DNA from: Candidatus Nitrosopumilus sp.
GTDB taxonomy: Archaea; Thermoproteota; Nitrososphaeria; Nitrososphaerales; Nitrosopumilaceae
Length of the DNA stretch: 64,000 bases
NCBI GenBank assembly: GCA_008080815.1
Contig: VMDM01000010.1
Coordinates: 42,480-106,479, forward strand
Direction: 5' to 3'
Shown in pieces: positions 1 to 8,973 of this stretch; within the stretch, counting starts at the first letter, position 1, and each line of letters begins with the position of its first letter. The notes below the pieces were generated by a model. That model was not told the DNA's origin and ran no database searches. It saw nothing but the letters and a program-made list of their open reading frames with translations. The translations under genes were made by a program, and so were the position numbers.

Positions 1-455
1 TTCTATTTTACAAAAAACCGATTAAGTCACTAGGTGGTAAAATTGGCATCATTACTGCAGGTACCTCAGATATCGGAGTTGCTGAAGAATCAAGACTAGT
101 ATGCACATCAATGAATTGTAAATGTATTACTAGTTATGATGTTGGAGTTGCAGGAATTCAACGAATATTTCCAATTTTAAAAAACATGGTCAAAGAGGAT
201 GTAGACTGTATAATTGTGGCAGCTGGAATGGAAGGAGCATTAGCTACTCTGGTTTCAACATTGGTAGATATTCCAATAATTGGAATTCCTACTTCAGTAG
301 GATACGGATATGGTGAAAAAGGAATTGCTGCATTAGCTTCTATGCTTCAGAGTTGCTCTTTGGGATTATCTGTGGTAAATATTGATAATGGAATTGCTGC
401 AGGTAGCATTGCGGCAAATATAGCAAATAGAGCAATTAACAAAAATTTAGACTAG
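1..455 (+). CDS. larB: LarB-like nickel-pincer cofactor carboxylase (5' end missing)
   Basis: The reading frame enters from outside the window and ends at a TAG at 453-455. The visible part carries the core of the AIR carboxylase/LarB family: [11 protein letters not shown] near the left edge, then [36 protein letters not shown] and [11 protein letters not shown]. LarB carboxylates and hydrolyses nicotinic acid adenine dinucleotide in nickel-pincer cofactor synthesis. It differs from the related PurE by the [11 protein letters not shown] and NIDNG segments. A distant LarA-like gene lies at 37.5-38.6 kb. LarC and LarE are not in the window. The family call is firm, but which enzyme uses the cofactor here is inferred. 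Confidence 0.85.
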   Translation, partial: LFYKKPIKSLGGKIGIITAGTSDIGVAEESRLVCTSMNCKCITSYDVGVAGIQRIFPILKNMVKEDVDCIIVAAGMEGALATLVSTLVDIPIIGIPTSVGYGYGEKGIAALASMLQSCSLGLSVVNIDNGIAAGSIAANIANRAINKNLD

Positions 456-491
456 AATAATGATTTTAATTCAAACTCAACTCGCAAATCA

Positions 492-498
492 TATATAA
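492..498 (+). promoter_or_regulatory. TATA box of the radical SAM gene
   Basis: TATATAA lies about 26 nt before the TTG at 522. This is the spacing of a leaderless archaeal transcript and supports that TTG as the start. Confidence 0.5.
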
Positions 499-521
499 GA
501 TAATTTAAGGACTTCATTTAG

Positions 522-2102
522 TTGTCTGGAAAACGCGTTGTATTAACTGCAGATAGAAGTTTAATGACAAATTATAGAGGTAATTTTCTTTATGGGTTTA
601 TTGCCTGTGGACCATATGAGGTCTTACCAGAATGGGTTTTTGACAAGGTTTTCTGTCCATCTGTGGAAACAGACCCAGTTACTGGAGAAGCCAAAGTAGC
701 ACAAATTGGATTAAGAAGAATTGAAAGTTCATTGATTCAAGGAGGTTACAAGAGAGAGGACGTATTTATCGGACATCCAGATATGTTACACAAATCAATT
801 GGTCCAGATACCAAAGTAGTTGGAATAAATGTAATGGACCCTTTAGGAATGGCTCCAGTTACAACCACAATGTCACCTGAAAAACTATCCTATGTAGCAA
901 TGAAATTTAAAAAAATGTGTGCAAGTATAATTCAATTAAAAAAGAAATATGATTTCAAAGTTGTTGTTGGCGGAAATGGTGCATGGGAGTTAGCAAAATC
1001 AGACAGAATGAAAATCCATGGTATCGATACAGTAGTTGTTGGTGAAGCAGATGAATTGGCAGTAGATTTGTTTCAAGATTTGGAAAAGAATGATGCACCA
1101 GAACTAATGCATTGCTTTGTAAGAAACCTTGAGAATATTCCAATTATTGAAGGACCATCAATTAATTCACTGATTGAGGCAATGAGAGGTTGTGGTAGAG
1201 GATGTGATTTTTGTGATGTAAATAAAAGATCAAAGAAAGATTTACCAATTGACAGATTAAAACATGAAGCAAAAATTAACTTAGATTATGGATTTGATTC
1301 AATTTGGTTACATTCCGATGAGATGTTACTTTATGGATGTGATAACAGAGATTTTGTTCCAAACAGAGATGCAATTACAGATTTGTGGAAATCACTAAAA
1401 GGTTTAGGTGCAAACTTTATTGGAACAACACATATGACATTTTCTGCAGTTGCAGCAGATCCAACTTTAATGGAACAAATTTCTAGAATTAATGGTCAAG
1501 ATAAATCAGGCAGATGGCTTGCCACAAATCTTGGAATTGAAACAGTTGCTCCAGATATGGTTAAGAAACATCTTGGAGTCAAAACCAGACCATTCTCTAC
1601 AGAAGAATGGGGAAGTGTTGTCAGAGAAGGTGCAAAAATTCTTAATGACAATCATTGGTTCCCAGCAGCAACCATCATTATTGGATGGCCAGATGAAACC
1701 CCAGATGATATTCAATATACAATTGATATGATGAGTGACTTTAGAGCAATGGACTTTAGAGGATTAGTTGCACCATTATTGTATCAGGACTTTAGTGAGA
1801 AAAATTCAATGCACTTTGGAAATCTTAACGAGGCACAGTTTACACTATTTTGGAAATGTTGGGAAAATAATCTAAGAGTGATTAATGATATCATTCCTAT
1901 CATTTTAAGAAATAAAACCTATGGACCACCAATGAAAGTTTTCATGTATGGAATTTTGAAGGCAGGTACATGGGCAATAATGAGATATCTAACTGGTTTA
2001 TGCAAAGATCTGTTCAATGGCAGAACACCAGATCAAATTATTGACAAATATGCCAGAAGTAGATCTGTTACTGCACCTAAAATTCAAACAAAGAAATTAT
2101 AG
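522..2102 (+). CDS. B12-binding-type radical SAM protein, possible GDGT ring synthase-like
   Basis: A 526-residue radical SAM enzyme. The [4Fe-4S] motif CxxxCxxC is at C224, C228 and C231 (MRGCGRGCDFCDVNKR). The first 200 residues have the layout of a cobalamin-binding Rossmann domain (KVVGINVMDPLG, KVVVGGNGAWEL, TVVVGEADE). The radical SAM barrel is followed by a C-terminal extension. Size and architecture fit archaeal B12-type radical SAM enzymes, the group that includes the GDGT cyclopentane-ring synthases GrsA/GrsB. Nitrosopumilus lipids contain such rings, so this is a plausible but unproven assignment. Start is TTG 522, supported by the TATA box. The 3' end overlaps the convergent gene by 6 nt. 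Confidence 0.75.
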   Translation: MSGKRVVLTADRSLMTNYRGNFLYGFIACGPYEVLPEWVFDKVFCPSVETDPVTGEAKVAQIGLRRIESSLIQGGYKREDVFIGHPDMLHKSIGPDTKVVGINVMDPLGMAPVTTTMSPEKLSYVAMKFKKMCASIIQLKKKYDFKVVVGGNGAWELAKSDRMKIHGIDTVVVGEADELAVDLFQDLEKNDAPELMHCFVRNLENIPIIEGPSINSLIEAMRGCGRGCDFCDVNKRSKKDLPIDRLKHEAKINLDYGFDSIWLHSDEMLLYGCDNRDFVPNRDAITDLWKSLKGLGANFIGTTHMTFSAVAADPTLMEQISRINGQDKSGRWLATNLGIETVAPDMVKKHLGVKTRPFSTEEWGSVVREGAKILNDNHWFPAATIIIGWPDETPDDIQYTIDMMSDFRAMDFRGLVAPLLYQDFSEKNSMHFGNLNEAQFTLFWKCWENNLRVINDIIPIILRNKTYGPPMKVFMYGILKAGTWAIMRYLTGLCKDLFNGRTPDQIIDKYARSRSVTAPKIQTKKL

Positions 2103-2420
2103 ATTTTTTAGTGCTTCATCAGCAATTGTATTTCTCTTGGGAGTAATTGAAATGAAATATGCTTTATCAGCTCTTTCAATACTTTCAACTTTTTTGTATG
2201 ATTTTGAAAATACATCAAATTCATAAATTCCTGGTTCCAGAGAACCCTTTGCATACAGCATAAGATATGTTTCTCCAGTTGAAGGACTAAGAGGAATAAA
2301 AGACATGACAAAATCTTTGTATGAATTTATCGGCATTGTGTTCTTCATAGGAGGTGCTGCTGAAGCTAAATACATAAAGAAATCTTCTACAGATTCAAAC
2401 TCTTCGTATTCAATATGCAT
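2097..2420 (-). CDS. Conserved-looking hypothetical protein, 107 aa
   Basis: A small acidic soluble protein that I do not recognise. It starts MHIEYEEFESVEDFFMYLAS and has a central stretch (GETYLMLYAKGSLEPGIYEF) that reads like a short beta-sandwich, with no cysteines, signal peptide or membrane segment. It overlaps the radical SAM gene by 6 nt at the 3' end and is transcribed towards it. Upstream is the divergent-free gap before the CFI-box gene, which is transcribed in the same direction. Codon use matches its neighbours. Real gene likely because it fills the gap exactly; function unknown. Confidence 0.6.
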   Translation of the reverse strand: MHIEYEEFESVEDFFMYLASAAPPMKNTMPINSYKDFVMSFIPLSPSTGETYLMLYAKGSLEPGIYEFDVFSKSYKKVESIERADKAYFISITPKRNTIADEALKNL

Positions 2421-2465
2421 AATTTATTAAAATTATTTACAGTATAATAAGTTAGAGAAAAAATA

Positions 2466-3449
<984 letters not shown>

Positions 3450-3600
3450 GTACAACAAAACTCATGCGTGTGAGTATTTATGTATTAAATCAAACAAAAA
3501 TTGACTTTTTCATGCTACAAGAGTAACATATTTTGACCAAATTTTGCCATAAAACCTTTGAATTTTTTTCAAATATGGATTGTTTTTAACAATGGAATTT

Positions 3601-3606
3601 GAGGAG
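3601..3606 (+). promoter_or_regulatory. Shine-Dalgarno GAGGAG for the CDF gene
   Basis: GAGGAG sits 5 nt before ATG 3612. It fixes the start and shows this gene has a leader, unlike the many leaderless genes around it. Confidence 0.65.
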
Positions 3607-3611
3607 AATTT

Positions 3612-4967
3612 ATGCTAACCAGCAGAAGTAAAGTTTTACAAATTTCTCTCATTTCCATATTTTCCGCATTTATTGTAGAAATGGTATTTGGATTATTATC
3701 AAATAGTTTAGCACTCATCACAGACAGTATCCATGCATTGTTAGATTGTGTTGTCACAATGGTTTTACTACTTGCCGCACGAATGGCAATAAAACCTCCA
3801 GATGCAGAGCACACTTACGGTCATGGAAAAATTGAATCATTAGGAGGATTGATTGGAGGAATTGCAATCTTTCTAATTGCTTGTTTTTTCATCTATGAGT
3901 CAATTAACAGAATTCAAAGTCCACCACCAGACATACTTCCAGGCATGTATGCAATTATTGGTGGAGGATATACAATTGGAATTGATGTTTTTAGAATTAT
4001 CATTTTAAGAAAATCGATTGTTAAAATTGGAGGGACTACTTTAAAAGCTGATTTCTATCATGCGTTTTTGGATTTAGGTTCAACTCTTGTTGCAATTATT
4101 GGAATAATTATTGTTACATATGGATTCTATTATGGAGACTTTATTGCAGCATTAATTTTAGGAATTCTTCTAGTTGGACTCAGTATAAAATTAATTTACA
4201 AAACTGCACAAGATCTTACAGATATTATTGCACCAAATCTTGTAAATGAAGTAAGAGATATTGTCAATTCAACAAATGGAGTGATTAGTGCTGATTCAAT
4301 TTTAATGAGGAAATCAGGTGATACGATTTTTGCAGACATAACAATTTCATTAAGAGCAGATACAAGTTTTGATAAAGCACATGAGATCAGTAACAAAGTA
4401 GAAGATAACATAAAAAATAAAATTTCAGACTCTAAAATTACAATACATTTTGAGCCAAACTGGAAAGATGTTCCATTAGATTCAAAGATTCTAGATATTG
4501 TAAAAAACTTGGACGGTGTCAAGGGTGTCCACAACATAGGTACACATAAGACAAAAAACAAAACATTTGCAAATTTACATGTAATGGTAGACAGAAAAAT
4601 TGATTTAAAGACAGCTCATGAAATTTCAGATAAAATTGAAAAAGTTATTCACGATAAGATTCCCGAAATTGAACACTCTACTATTCATTTAGAACCATTT
4701 ATAGAAATTCCAAAAAAGTTCAATTCTGAGAACAAAAAAACTGAAGAAAAAATTAATGAGATTTTAATCAAATATAATCAAATTAAAAAAATTGGGAGAA
4801 TTATCTCTTTGAATTTTGAAAATATTCAAAAAATTGATATTGATTGTTCTTTTGATGGGAATTTATCAATTGAAACTGTTCATGATTTGACATCAGAAAT
4901 AGAACAATTGATTAGAAATGAAATTACTAATGCAGTAATTACAATTCATCCTGAACCAGCTAGATGA
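3612..4967 (+). CDS. CDF cation efflux transporter with three dimerisation repeats
   Basis: 451 residues. Six membrane segments occupy about the first 200 residues. Metal-site motifs are HALLD (H/D pair of TM2) and the later HAFLD (TM5), with the loop AEHTYGHGKIE typical of cation diffusion facilitators that export Zn2+, Fe2+ or Mn2+. The C-terminal half holds three tandem copies of the cytoplasmic dimerisation fold, each with an AHEISxKxE or VHDLTSEIE helix and a closing TIHFEP / TIHLEP / TIHPEP strand; one copy is usual. A Shine-Dalgarno precedes ATG 3612. It overlaps the convergent ZIP gene by 8 nt. Metal specificity cannot be read from the sequence. Confidence 0.9.
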   Translation: MLTSRSKVLQISLISIFSAFIVEMVFGLLSNSLALITDSIHALLDCVVTMVLLLAARMAIKPPDAEHTYGHGKIESLGGLIGGIAIFLIACFFIYESINRIQSPPPDILPGMYAIIGGGYTIGIDVFRIIILRKSIVKIGGTTLKADFYHAFLDLGSTLVAIIGIIIVTYGFYYGDFIAALILGILLVGLSIKLIYKTAQDLTDIIAPNLVNEVRDIVNSTNGVISADSILMRKSGDTIFADITISLRADTSFDKAHEISNKVEDNIKNKISDSKITIHFEPNWKDVPLDSKILDIVKNLDGVKGVHNIGTHKTKNKTFANLHVMVDRKIDLKTAHEISDKIEKVIHDKIPEIEHSTIHLEPFIEIPKKFNSENKKTEEKINEILIKYNQIKKIGRIISLNFENIQKIDIDCSFDGNLSIETVHDLTSEIEQLIRNEITNAVITIHPEPAR

Positions 4968-6135
4968 CAATACTGGTAATGTACATAATGAAAATTCCAA
5001 CAATGAATCCTGAAATTATTGATGCGTTTGAAAGTGTCTTTTGGTTTTCATCATAAATCCATTTTAACAACACTACCAAAACCTGAAAAATTGCTCCTGC
5101 TCCAATTGCTAGAAAAATTATGATTGAGAAAGGAGAATATTGAAATCCTCCAATCCAAGTTCCAAAAATTGCAGGAACACCTGCAATAAGACCCAAACAA
5201 AATAGCATTCCAATCATCATTTTTCCTCGGGACATAAGCGAGGCAATTGCAATTCCTTCGGTAGTGTTATGTAATGCAAATCCAACAATTAGAAATGAAG
5301 TAAAGGCAATTGAGCCCAAACCCACTGAAGCCCCAATAGCCAAACCTTCACCAAAATTGTGTAATCCAATTCCAATGGAAATCATCAATGCTACAGCAAC
5401 ATTTCTAGAAAGAGTGGTTTTTGTAGAGTTTTTTGCAAGTTTATCTCCAGCATAATATAACCCAAGAAAAGAGAGTGCAATTACTGTAAAAATTAAAAGA
5501 TTACCATTAAAAATTTGAGATAGATTTTCATTAGAAATCTCAATTGCTTCATCAATTGCATCAATTGCTAAAAATAGTAACAAACCTGCAGTTAATGCTA
5601 AAAAGAAATGAAAACTTTGTTTTTTAATTTTTTTAATAAATGGATACCATAACAGCCCAATCATAACGGGGATCACTCCAACATAAATTCCAATTATGGC
5701 AAATAACAAAGCATTATCCGTATTAAATGAAATTTCATAGGTTGCAGATTCAATAATTTTTTCAAATCTCAGTCCATCATCAAGAGTAATTCCTATTGAA
5801 TATGGTTCAGAGACATTCCATTCATAAGGAATTCTGACAGTGGCTGTCTCAAATCTTTGAAGATAACCATCAGGTTCCACCGCTGCAGGTTGAATTCGGT
5901 CATTAACATCAGCCATGACAATTGTAACTGGCATAGGACCGGTATTTCTTACAACTGCCTGAATTTCTGAATCAATAAAGATGACTTTTTCAATTGAAAT
6001 TTCAGGTAACGGAACTCCTAATTCAAGCATTTCAGATCCAGGTCCGAAGATAAAAGACACCATTAAGATTACAAATACAAATGGGATTAATCCACTTAGA
6101 ATAATTTTTTTTCTAGATGTTGTGTTATTTTCCAA
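4960..6135 (-). CDS. ZIP-family metal permease with an extra N-terminal extracytoplasmic domain
   Basis: 391 residues. An N-terminal membrane anchor (SGLIPFVFVILMVSFIF) is followed by about 120 residues of predicted extracytoplasmic beta domain (VVRNTGPMPVTIVMADVND), then eight membrane segments with the two ZIP signatures HNFGEGLAIG and HNTTEGIAIA. ZIP proteins import divalent metals. The gene begins 2 nt after the multicopper oxidase stop, so the two are co-transcribed. A ZIP beside a periplasmic copper oxidase is known from marine ammonia-oxidising archaea and has been read as copper or iron handling; the substrate here is inferred. Confidence 0.88.
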   Translation of the reverse strand: MENNTTSRKKIILSGLIPFVFVILMVSFIFGPGSEMLELGVPLPEISIEKVIFIDSEIQAVVRNTGPMPVTIVMADVNDRIQPAAVEPDGYLQRFETATVRIPYEWNVSEPYSIGITLDDGLRFEKIIESATYEISFNTDNALLFAIIGIYVGVIPVMIGLLWYPFIKKIKKQSFHFFLALTAGLLLFLAIDAIDEAIEISNENLSQIFNGNLLIFTVIALSFLGLYYAGDKLAKNSTKTTLSRNVAVALMISIGIGLHNFGEGLAIGASVGLGSIAFTSFLIVGFALHNTTEGIAIASLMSRGKMMIGMLFCLGLIAGVPAIFGTWIGGFQYSPFSIIIFLAIGAGAIFQVLVVLLKWIYDENQKTLSNASIISGFIVGIFIMYITSIVI

Positions 6136-6137
6136 AA

Positions 6138-7172
6138 TTATTCTTCTCCGTTAGGATTATCATTTACCAAAAATACGCCAACCCAACCTTTTTCTGAAAA
6201 TTCTACCTTATGAGCATGAAAAAGATACTTGCCAGGAAAATCATATTCAAATTCCATTATTCCTCGTTCAGTTTGTGAAAAAGTAATCATGTCGGTAAAA
6301 AATGATGGAACTAAATCAGTACCTGTAGGATAATACTTGAATAAATTTCCATGAAGATGAAAATTATTGATTGGATCAAACTCGACCATATTTACAACAT
6401 AAATTCGAATTAATTCATTTGTGTTAATTTGAATTGGATGGTGTTGATAATAAAATGGAATTGTGTTTGCAGCATATAGATTATTTTCAGTATCAAAATC
6501 AGTATCAAATCCATTTAGTACCATTACCATTTCATCAGCTTTTTCTCGACCTTCTTTTGGATCTACAATGAAAACACCATAAAGTCCATGAATGATGTGT
6601 TCCTCTAATGGCATTACATGACAATGATAAGGATGAACACCCACAGGTCCTGCCTCAAATTCATAAACAAATTTTCCACCATTGCCACCTACAGGCTCAA
6701 AAACTCCATCCATCCCAGCTGGATGAGTACCATGAAAATGAATCGTATGTTCTTTTGAACCATTATTGATGAATTGTATTCTAACAATATCTCCTTCAGT
6801 TGCTCTAATAGTAGGTCCCGGAACTGTGCCGTTAAAAGTCCAAACATTGTAAAAAATTCCAGGAGAAATTTCTTGAATTTTATTATCCTCAGCAATAATT
6901 GTGTAATCTCTTATTGTTTTTCCTTCAGAATTTACTGAAATTTTTCCATATTCAAAATTTCTTAGAAATTCATCAGGATCAAATTCAACTTCAGATACAG
7001 AATAAATTGGATCTAAAATTTGGCCACTAGTCTCAATAATTGCTCCAGAGTGAGTTTGGAAAACTTTACGCTCGGTTTGTGCTTCTAAAAAATTAGGTGA
7101 AAGAAAAATCACTCCCATTATGAGACTTAGAGATAATATGACCAACATAGAGGTTGAACGTGATAAAATCAA
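6138..7172 (-). CDS. Exported two-domain multicopper oxidase (nitrite reductase-like fold)
   Basis: 344 residues with a signal peptide (MLVILSLSLIMGVIFLSP). Cupredoxin domain 1 has HFHG (H145, H147) and HPYHCHVMPLEEH, with C184 as type 1 copper ligand. Domain 2 has HLHG (H272, H274) and FHAHK (H319, H321) but no cysteine, so type 1 copper is expected only in domain 1, the arrangement called type C two-domain oxidase. It works outside the membrane, coupling substrate oxidation to O2 reduction. Candidate roles are Cu(I)/Fe(II) oxidation for the adjacent ZIP permease or nitrogen redox chemistry. Start is TTG 7172, with an AT box at 7197-7206. Confidence 0.9.
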   Translation of the reverse strand: MILSRSTSMLVILSLSLIMGVIFLSPNFLEAQTERKVFQTHSGAIIETSGQILDPIYSVSEVEFDPDEFLRNFEYGKISVNSEGKTIRDYTIIAEDNKIQEISPGIFYNVWTFNGTVPGPTIRATEGDIVRIQFINNGSKEHTIHFHGTHPAGMDGVFEPVGGNGGKFVYEFEAGPVGVHPYHCHVMPLEEHIIHGLYGVFIVDPKEGREKADEMVMVLNGFDTDFDTENNLYAANTIPFYYQHHPIQINTNELIRIYVVNMVEFDPINNFHLHGNLFKYYPTGTDLVPSFFTDMITFSQTERGIMEFEYDFPGKYLFHAHKVEFSEKGWVGVFLVNDNPNGEE

Positions 7173-7196
7173 TACACGGGAAATCCTATTTTGATA

Positions 7197-7206
7197 ATTT
7201 AAATTT
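7197..7206 (-). promoter_or_regulatory. TATA box of the MCO-ZIP operon
   Basis: AATTTAAATT about 28 nt before TTG 7172 on the minus strand, consistent with a leaderless operon mRNA. Confidence 0.4.
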
Positions 7207-7213
7207 AACCTAA

Positions 7214-7246
7214 GCTAACTTTTTTAGTCCATACTAACTTTCTAAA
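7214..7246. promoter_or_regulatory. Imperfect direct repeat between divergent promoters (operator candidate)
   Basis: GCTAACTTTTTTAG at 7214-7227 and ACTAACTTTCTAAA at 7233-7246 share the CTAACTTT core with a 19 nt period. They lie between the MCO-ZIP promoter and the TATA-like ATTTAAAC (7255-7262) of the plus-strand gene. Only the repeat is seen; regulator binding is inferred. Confidence 0.3.
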
Positions 7247-7284
7247 AAAATTAGATTTAAACACCAGACATTAATTGTAGAAAC

Positions 7285-7785
7285 ATGGAAAAAGCAGGAA
7301 TTGTTTTGGTGATTTCCATTTCACTAATAATCATAGGAATGGTTTTGATAGTTTTGGGAAACGATGTGATTTTAGAAGATGTAATTCAGGATAATGGTCT
7401 AGTAAACTCTGAAAAAGAGTTGATAATTACCAGTAATTTGGATGCAGAGAAATATCAACTAGGTGTTTATGCAATTCAAATTCCAAAGTTTGAAGACAAA
7501 TTATTTTTCTTTAAAGTAGTTGATCCATCAGATAATCAAATTATTTCAAAAAGCCTTCAACAAGAGACTACTGAAGAGGAGTTTGAAATAAAAATTTCAG
7601 GAGATTACAAATTAATAGTTTCTAGCAATTCAGATGATGAGACTCAAATTTTTGCAGCTATTGGACCAATGCCCGACCCTGCCAAGAAATCTCTAAGTTT
7701 TATCTCAGTATATCTTTTGATCACTGGAATGATCTTGTTGGTAATAGCAGCAGTATTGAGAATTAAGAGAAAAAAATCAGTTTAG
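7285..7785 (+). CDS. Two-TM membrane protein with extracytoplasmic domain, unknown function
   Basis: 166 residues. TM1 is at about residues 5-27 (IVLVISISLIIIGMVLIVLG). Residues 30-130 form a predicted extracytoplasmic beta domain (YQLGVYAIQI, FEIKISGDYKLIVSS). TM2 is at about 138-158, followed by the basic tail RIKRKKSV. This topology, with an emp24/GOLD-like sandwich between two anchors, recurs in thaumarchaeal genomes, but I cannot name a family. It is divergent from the MCO-ZIP operon and shares its intergenic region. ATTTAAAC at 7255-7262 gives a leaderless start at ATG 7285. The last 9 nt overlap the convergent winged-helix gene. Confidence 0.65.
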   Translation: MEKAGIVLVISISLIIIGMVLIVLGNDVILEDVIQDNGLVNSEKELIITSNLDAEKYQLGVYAIQIPKFEDKLFFFKVVDPSDNQIISKSLQQETTEEEFEIKISGDYKLIVSSNSDDETQIFAAIGPMPDPAKKSLSFISVYLLITGMILLVIAAVLRIKRKKSV

Positions 7786-8088
7786 ATAAGTATCGAGTTT
7801 TTCTAATCCAGATACGGCAGCATCAAAATTTTGATTATCTTCCACAATTGTTGTGAGTTTTTCTGCATTTGCAGATAGAATTGATTTTTCACCATTAGTT
7901 TGTTTTTTGACAAAATCATGTTCAATCAGATATGACAATCTTTCAATTACTTCGACTTCGGAAATGGAAGTTTCGTTGGCCAAAAATGAGCATTGTTTTT
8001 CTCCATCTTCTAAATGTGCGAGAATTGATGATGTAATGGGATCAAACATGCAATCTATGATTTTTTCCCGATCATAAGATGTACTCAT
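7777..8088 (-). CDS. Small winged-helix (ArsR-like) DNA-binding protein
   Basis: 103 residues. Residues 10-70 fit a winged helix-turn-helix: DPITSSILAHLEDGEKQCSF, then NETSISEVEVIERLSYLIEH as recognition helix region, and a short wing (VKKQTNGEKSIL). The C-terminal helix (AVSGLEKLDTYLN) could mediate dimerisation. No metal-binding cysteine pair is present beyond single residues. It sits next to metal-transport and membrane genes and could regulate them, but nothing in the sequence proves this. ATG 8088 is preceded by an AT-rich TATA-like stretch around 8110-8120. Function as a regulator is inferred from fold only. Confidence 0.65.
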   Translation of the reverse strand: MSTSYDREKIIDCMFDPITSSILAHLEDGEKQCSFLANETSISEVEVIERLSYLIEHDFVKKQTNGEKSILSANAEKLTTIVEDNQNFDAAVSGLEKLDTYLN

Positions 8089-8139
8089 GAATAAAGTGAA
8101 TTGATATTGATTTTTAAAACTTTAGAATTTTGCTTAAAA

Positions 8140-8147
8140 TTTAAAAT
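8140..8147 (+). promoter_or_regulatory. TATA box of the 50-aa cysteine-rich gene
   Basis: TTTAAAAT centred about 25 nt before ATG 8169, consistent with leaderless transcription of the small gene. Confidence 0.4.
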
Positions 8148-8168
8148 CAGTGTTTATCTTTTGAAAAT

Positions 8169-8321
8169 ATGCAAAAACTATGCCATAATGATCCCAATGG
8201 TAAAGGAGAACATTGTTTTTGCATTGAAATTGACGGTAAAACAGGCGTCAAAAAATGTTGCCAATGTAATCAATGGAATGTTGAAGGTAATGATTGGACA
8301 AGTATTGAAGACTTTAGATAA
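8169..8321 (+). CDS. 50-aa cysteine-rich protein, probable zinc or Fe-S binder
   Basis: A short ORF, ATG 8169 to TAA 8319-8321, coding for 50 residues with six cysteines and two histidines. Seen motifs are MQKLCHND, GEHCFCIEIDG and VKKCCQCNQW, that is CxC and CCxxC pairs, followed by an acidic tail ending SIEDFR. A TATA-like TTTAAAAT lies 25 nt upstream. A longer overlapping ORF in another frame (8101-8349) lacks any sensible motif and no promoter fits it. The spacing of the pairs suggests one zinc site. I know of no named family; the gene is real with moderate confidence. Confidence 0.6.
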   Translation: MQKLCHNDPNGKGEHCFCIEIDGKTGVKKCCQCNQWNVEGNDWTSIEDFR

Positions 8322-8379
8322 GTCGCTAGGAATTTTTGTTCGGAATTGAAAAAATCCCATTAAATCATCTCTAGCATGG

Positions 8380-8387
8380 TTTTTATC
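8380..8387 (+). promoter_or_regulatory. TATA box of the S13-S4 operon
   Basis: TTTTTATC, inside GCATGGTTTTTAT, lies about 29 nt before TTG 8413. The same 13-mer occurs before rpoN (14448-14460). Confidence 0.45.
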
Positions 8388-8412
8388 GGGGTTTCTAAGA
8401 ATTTTTGAATAC

Positions 8413-8964
8413 TTGAGTACGCAAGAATATAGACATATTGTGAGAATTTTGGGAAATGATATCCCAGGTGAGAGAAAGATGGTAGTAGGTCTCACTCAAA
8501 TTAAGGGAATTGGATTTAACTTTGCAACATCTATTTTGGATATTTTGAAAATCAATCCTAACTCAAACATCGGTAATCTCACAGACGATAATGTACAGGC
8601 AATTGAGAAAATAATTTCTGATCCTCTAGGTTCCAACATTCCAAGATGGTTCATTAATAGAAGAAAAGATTTTGAAACAGGCAAGGATTTGCATTTACTT
8701 ACTTCAGATATTCCATTTACATTAAGAAATGATATTGAACGTGAAAGAGTTACTGCCAGTTGGAGAGGTTATCGTCATCTCAGTGGATTAAAAGTAAGAG
8801 GACAAAGAACAAGAGTTGCAGGAAGAAAAGGTGGAGCAGTAGGTGTTGCAAAAGGTGGAATGGCAGCACCTGCAAAGAAATCATCATCAGATGGTCCAGC
8901 AGCTCCAGTTGCACCAGCAGCTCCATCAGCAGCACCTAAACCAGCAGAAGGAGAAAAAAAATAG
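8413..8964 (+). CDS. rps13: 30S ribosomal protein S13 with Ala/Pro-rich tail
   Basis: 183 residues. The S13 fold starts at once after the start codon ([20 protein letters not shown]), followed by the helix-hairpin-helix segment [12 protein letters not shown] and the rRNA-binding C-terminal region [18 protein letters not shown]13 sits in the head of the small subunit and contacts S19 and tRNA. Residues from about 150 on form a low-complexity Ala/Pro/Lys tail ([17 protein letters not shown]) beyond the ordinary archaeal length. Start is TTG 8413. S4 follows 9 nt later, as in the archaeal S13-S4-S11 block, but S11 is not next here. Confidence 0.96.
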   Translation: MSTQEYRHIVRILGNDIPGERKMVVGLTQIKGIGFNFATSILDILKINPNSNIGNLTDDNVQAIEKIISDPLGSNIPRWFINRRKDFETGKDLHLLTSDIPFTLRNDIERERVTASWRGYRHLSGLKVRGQRTRVAGRKGGAVGVAKGGMAAPAKKSSSDGPAAPVAPAAPSAAPKPAEGEKK

Positions 8965-8968
8965 GTGA
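8964..8968 (+). promoter_or_regulatory. Shine-Dalgarno GGTGA for S4
   Basis: GGTGA partly overlaps the S13 stop and lies 5 nt before ATG 8974, as expected for an internal operon gene. Confidence 0.6.
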
Positions 8969-8973
8969 ATTAG

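Noticed and set aside
8101..8349. 82-codon ORF starting upstream of the cysteine-rich small gene
   Set aside because: It overlaps the 50-aa frame, has no recognisable motif, and no TATA box fits its start, while the shorter frame has Cys pairs and a well-placed promoter.
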